Shown in pieces: positions 24,901-27,099 of a stretch of DNA of 27,099 bases. The stretch is from a virus, in IMG/VR virus record IMGVR_UViG_3300023176_004905, positions 1 to 27,099 of that record; one strand, given 5' to 3'. A program made the position numbers and the translations under genes. The notes under the pieces were generated by a model. The model saw only the letters and a list, made by a program, of their open reading frames with translations. It had not been told where the DNA came from and did no database searches. The number at the start of each line of letters is the position of its first letter. The first letter of the stretch is position 1.

Positions 24901-27099
24901 TTTGCCTCTTTAACTACTTTATTTTTTACGTTTGTTCCAAATGCACTCAATGCAGTCTTTGCTTCGTCAGCTTTTTGTGCGGCATAGCCAAAACCTGCTA
25001 TTGCAACGTTTTCAATTGCACTTCTAGCCTCTTTAGCTTTTTTGGCTGCATCGGCTGTCGCAGCGGCTGCTGCCTGCTCCTCTTGTTTAACCTTCTCTAA
25101 AGCTAATTGATATAAGTCTGCTTGTGCTGTTGCAGAACCAGCAGCATCGGTTGATGCAGCTATCTTATCATCTAAACTTTTTATTTGCTCATCTGCTTTT
25201 GCGGCAGTTGCATCTAGTTCGGCTATTTCCGCTTTGAGTTGTTGTATTCCCGGAGCATCTTCAAAAACTGTTCCTTCAAACGGCTCAATTTGTTCCCGTT
25301 TTTGGGTCGCAGTCAACTCAGCGAGCGATTTTAACCCCTCAAGCTGCTTCTTGTCAGAACCAAAATCTTGTACATTTTGAAGCTCTCGTGTAGATGTAGC
25401 TCTAAGACCTTCAATTTCCCCACTAATTTCTGATTTCTCTTTTGCAACCGCCACTGGGTCATTAAAATTAATACCCGATTTTTCTGGTGAAAAAGCCCGA
25501 TCCACGAATTCCTGCTCGGAAAGGCCCGACGCCTTCACCGCATCGGGGCTTAAAGCCTGCTGCCCCCCTTGAACGTTTACAACTTGTGCATTGATGTCAG
25601 TTTCTTTTTGAGCATTGGCAGCGTCTTTTGAAGATTGGGCTAGATCTTCAGTAGCATTAGTAGCTTCCTCACTCTTTTTGGTAGCGTCTTCTGTTCCAAA
25701 AGCCCATTCCTTAATAGCTTTATTTGCTTGGAACGCAAGAACACCAATAGTGCCAACCTGAATCAGTGCCTTGAGACCATTTTCTAAACCAATAGTCCAA
25801 GCAGCTTGTGCATTAGTAGCCTCAAGACTTTTGTCACCAAGTTTTTCAACGGCGGCTGTAGCCGTTGCAGCAACGGTACTAAGAATAATAAGACCCGAAC
25901 CACCAAAACCGCCACCACCAGCAGTGCCGCCGTTAGCAAACGTTTGAACAGCACCGCCTTTAGCAAATCGAGCAACGCCCGTTTTGTTCATGCTGTTAAG
26001 ATTGCCGTAACCGATGCTCTGTGCGGCTTTCTTATTTACGACAAATTCACCCGGAGTCAGAAGGGCTGGAACGGTATCACCAGAACCGGGGATGCCTCCA
26101 CCTTTGTTTCTTTTTAGCCCTGATTTTAATTTACCATCTGGACCAGCTTTAAAACTCTTAACCAATCTAACACCAGAAGATGAAGTATAACCAAAATCAT
26201 TTAAATCATTTTCTGTTTTCTTAAGAATACCTTTGGTGAACTCGCCCCTAGCTCTTTTACCTTCTGCTTTCTTTATTTTTCTAATTCTTGGATCTGGTCC
26301 AAATAACGCTTCTAATTTATTGATTTTTCTTGATAAAGAACTACTAGGAAAATCGAAGTTGGTTTTACCACCAGCAGCAATGGCACCTGTTAAGGCACCG
26401 ACCATACCTTCAAACAAATAACCAGAAACGGTAGAAACTACAGATTGGTCATCGACAAGACTTTTCTGAACCTTAGATAAGAGACTGGTATCAACTTTGA
26501 ATTCAGGTTTTAAGTCAAGGAGCTTTTTCCTGTCTACAATTCCAACTGTTCTTTTTATAGCTTCTTTTAAACCCTTCTTAGCTCCCCTATCAGCAGCTTC
26601 GTTGTATTGAGAGTTCTTCTTTAGATCTCCAGCGGCAGGGTAAAATTCTGGGAACCCCGCATTAGCGTCTATTTGTGCTGGAACGCCTCTTGCTAAAAGT
26701 TGCTTAGTAGCTTTGGGGTCTAAATTTTGATTCGCCGCTAATCTACGAATTGTTTTTTCATTTGTAAAAGTAAATTTATATGGATTATTGGCTCCAGAGG
26801 GTACAAAACTAGAGTCTTGTCTACCTGCTGGGTTAAGAATAAATCCACCGATTCTGTCTTTTCTTAATGCTAACTTTAATGGGTCTTTTACTGTGAAATT
26901 TGATATGTCTCTAGTGGTTCTGAGAGGTGCTTTCACTCCCCTACCAGTTGTACCGTTATTAAAACGATTCTCATTCATCGCCTGTAGTGTGCCAGCACCT
27001 AACTTCTGGGCACTACTTTTCTTGATAACAAACTCGCCCGGAGTAAGCATAGCAGGTACAGTATCTCTGTTGCCCTGCCCCGGAACGAAACCTCCCCTA
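21975..27099 (-). CDS. Tail tape measure protein, N-terminus outside the window
   Basis: Tape measure proteins fill the tail lumen, set tail length and are ejected ahead of the DNA. The reading frame is open to the right edge; the methionine at 27050 lies inside a DTVPAMLTPGEF motif and is not a start, so the true start is upstream of the window. 1707 residues are visible. Three copies of the (D)TVPA(M/L)LTPGEFV(V/I)(N/K) motif, common in tape measure proteins, occur near visible residues 12, 345 and 1560. The body is Ala/Gln/Glu/Lys-rich and predicted helical, with Gly/Ala-rich hydrophobic stretches near residues 390-416, 441-461, 851-874 and 1411-1446, and a basic 11-residue tandem repeat near 827-849. 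The stop is TAG at 21975-21977; its AG forms part of the ribosome binding site of the next gene. At about 0.15 nm per residue, a rule of thumb, the tail would exceed 250 nm. The family call is firm; boundaries of inner domains are by eye. Confidence 0.88.
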   Translation of the reverse strand, partial: RGGFVPGQGNRDTVPAMLTPGEFVIKKSSAQKLGAGTLQAMNENRFNNGTTGRGVKAPLRTTRDISNFTVKDPLKLALRKDRIGGFILNPAGRQDSSFVPSGANNPYKFTFTNEKTIRRLAANQNLDPKATKQLLARGVPAQIDANAGFPEFYPAAGDLKKNSQYNEAADRGAKKGLKEAIKRTVGIVDRKKLLDLKPEFKVDTSLLSKVQKSLVDDQSVVSTVSGYLFEGMVGALTGAIAAGGKTNFDFPSSSLSRKINKLEALFGPDPRIRKIKKAEGKRARGEFTKGILKKTENDLNDFGYTSSSGVRLVKSFKAGPDGKLKSGLKRNKGGGIPGSGDTVPALLTPGEFVVNKKAAQSIGYGNLNSMNKTGVARFAKGGAVQTFANGGTAGGGGFGGSGLIILSTVAATATAAVEKLGDKSLEATNAQAAWTIGLENGLKALIQVGTIGVLAFQANKAIKEWAFGTEDATKKSEEATNATEDLAQSSKDAANAQKETDINAQVVNVQGGQQALSPDAVKASGLSEQEFVDRAFSPEKSGINFNDPVAVAKEKSEISGEIEGLRATSTRELQNVQDFGSDKKQLEGLKSLAELTATQKREQIEPFEGTVFEDAPGIQQLKAEIAELDATAAKADEQIKSLDDKIAASTDAAGSATAQADLYQLALEKVKQEEQAAAAATADAAKKAKEARSAIENVAIAGFGYAAQKADEAKTALSAFGTNVKNKVVKEAKNATEGLKKFGVQLIGGEKNLKAAREALGRVGERAKKLKDGANKLAGGFGRGAVGVVKFINKQTAFTRIVKGSAKAVGATAKAISGLAQRIRNLGSRAGGALKRGIGRAGGALKRGIGRASGVITGGVAAVAAIAAVGSQIADGFQQWFKRAEEQAKASDNIAGAVEAAGKASVASSIGEVFTLQGFIEAFSDPEGFVERRAQKKEQAQFQSAFGFIESRQGSSAEEIKGGQNVGQALSGVNEAFATARAEAQDLTGPARDKANKAIDSATRAEIQRLNGLGVSVADLRQQAINLTGGNEALRKELLAQVDTIEANRKAQQELNKANLDATKIVSAFGAAANASAQLVAGLETGANSLALLSEELDNASGKLGVDATDAINQSKAALLSSLPAGSPLAASISGQADVARATNKFGLNAAAQLGGLELAKGDEGKKQLEQALLDAIPDKADDATKTKLEAVIRKNVAGIEGDASDADLDALTQQILADGQELSKGFREAVKLQSQHNATMTKLYADREQLEQKAAAAANQAIETQLEAAKVFESFGGSKLTGEQQLGARIAQFNNIGGLGGLGAQLTTGDAADINAVAAQIGQTFADQTDQVISGALAAGAGLQKGGPFQGVGGFAADKRPEAQAANKALIQFTKQRISLLKEELNIVKQKNAAEKSALDKLISGDVEGFLDQQAAAGAGAALASGSAGLAGLFSASALGAGFKTLQGQGLSDQQLRGAEDLTLQRFGIQGTGVLSGTTAEEEALKAEGRELAGALGGLASQEAAFAKAEIAIQDATINAAQLSFDRKLGEVQSAQTAQALARGGVVYASRGMFVPRGTDTVPAMLTPGEFVVNRAAVNRGNNLQILRAMNTGGGASAPGALSGGGSVRYYNDGGFVDGIANVFTNALPGLTNIFSGFAETVEKLVNTKFNVALDPTNINVNFNGASFLETLKDDIKDGLLTEVGNEIQKYKANNSGDLVKKDSVL
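22324..22475 (-). repeat. LTPGEFV motif copy 3 in the tape measure gene
   Basis: Encodes GMFVPRGTDTVPAMLTPGEF then VVNRAAVNRGNN and a helix ending in RAMN. It is about 1220 residues after copy 2 and about 150 residues before the C-terminus, the place where this motif is most often seen in tape measure proteins. Confidence 0.85.
24551..24616 (-). repeat. Perfect 33-bp tandem duplication in the tape measure gene
   Basis: Positions 24551-24583 and 24584-24616 are identical over 33 bases, and the identity extends 2 bases further left. They encode two exact copies of the 11-residue unit AGGALKRGIGR, a basic Gly-rich segment just before a hydrophobic Ala/Val-rich stretch. Identity at every third codon position points to a recent duplication by slippage or unequal recombination. 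Confidence 0.95.
25990..26103 (-). repeat. LTPGEFV motif copy 2 in the tape measure gene
   Basis: Encodes GGGIPGSGDTVPALLTPGEF followed by VVNKKAAQSIGYGNLNSMN. It lies about 330 residues after copy 1 and shares its layout: a Gly-rich loop, the motif, a basic or Asn residue pair, then a short helix ending in Met-Asn. A Gly-rich hydrophobic stretch follows. Confidence 0.85.
26997..27095 (-). repeat. LTPGEFV motif copy 1 in the tape measure gene
   Basis: Encodes a GGFVPGQG loop, then DTVPAMLTPGEFVIKK and SSAQKLG. It is the first of three diverged copies in this gene. It shows that the frame continues 5' of the methionine at 27050. Confidence 0.85.

Noticed and set aside
27048-27050. ATG as the start of the tape measure gene
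   Set aside because: The frame continues upstream with GGFVPGQG and the first half of the conserved DTVPAMLTPGEF motif, which this ATG would cut in two.
1-27099. tRNAs, rRNA, rho-independent terminators, insertion sequences, attachment sites
   Set aside because: None were seen on either strand; with about 20 non-coding bases there is no room for them outside genes, and no transposase or integrase motif appears in any frame that looks coding.

Overview
The window is a 27 kb piece of a late structural module from a tailed double-stranded DNA phage (Caudoviricetes), or a prophage of one. The phage assignment rests mainly on the protein with three tape-measure-type DTVPAMLTPGEFVV motifs. It is supported by the very large, beta-rich, adhesin-like proteins that follow, the single coding direction and the near absence of non-coding DNA. 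No bacterial housekeeping gene, tRNA, integrase, transposase or CRISPR is visible. Base composition is AT-leaning by eye. The host cannot be named from the sequence; the style of the proteins suggests an aquatic environmental phage, which is inference.

All six genes are on the minus strand, so transcription runs from high to low coordinates. In that order they are: (1) the tail tape measure protein, whose start lies beyond base 27099 (at least 1707 residues visible); (2) a 4220-residue mosaic adhesin or tail-fibre-like protein (9303-21965); (3) a 597-residue beta-rich virion protein (7509-9302); (4) a 243-residue unknown protein (6775-7506); (5) a 1714-residue baseplate/hub-like protein with a helical middle and tail (1624-6768); (6) a further structural protein of at least 540 residues that runs off the left edge (1-1620). 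The gaps are 9, 0, 2, 6 and 3 bases, about 20 non-coding bases in all. Shine-Dalgarno sequences sit in the last codons or stop codon of the preceding gene, so the block reads as one translationally coupled operon. No promoter or terminator is visible.

The most striking element is the 4220-residue protein. By eye it holds a LamG/concanavalin-like region (about residues 930-1150), a block of short NLxL beta repeats (1455-1705), and seven FG-GAP beta-propeller blade motifs split 4 + 3 (about 1890-2530 and 3705-4030). The 1170 residues between the two blade groups contain two mutually similar Rossmann/GATase-like segments, a third segment like the end of such a fold, and a cysteine-rich stretch. 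A second block of NLxL repeats forms the extreme C-terminus. One reading is a single seven-bladed integrin-type propeller opened by a very large insertion.

Together the genes would build the tail: the tape measure sets tail length, the hub-like and beta-rich proteins form the tail tip or baseplate, and the giant protein is a good candidate for the host-binding structure. Only the tape measure call rests on a well-known motif. The other functional names come from domain resemblance and gene position.
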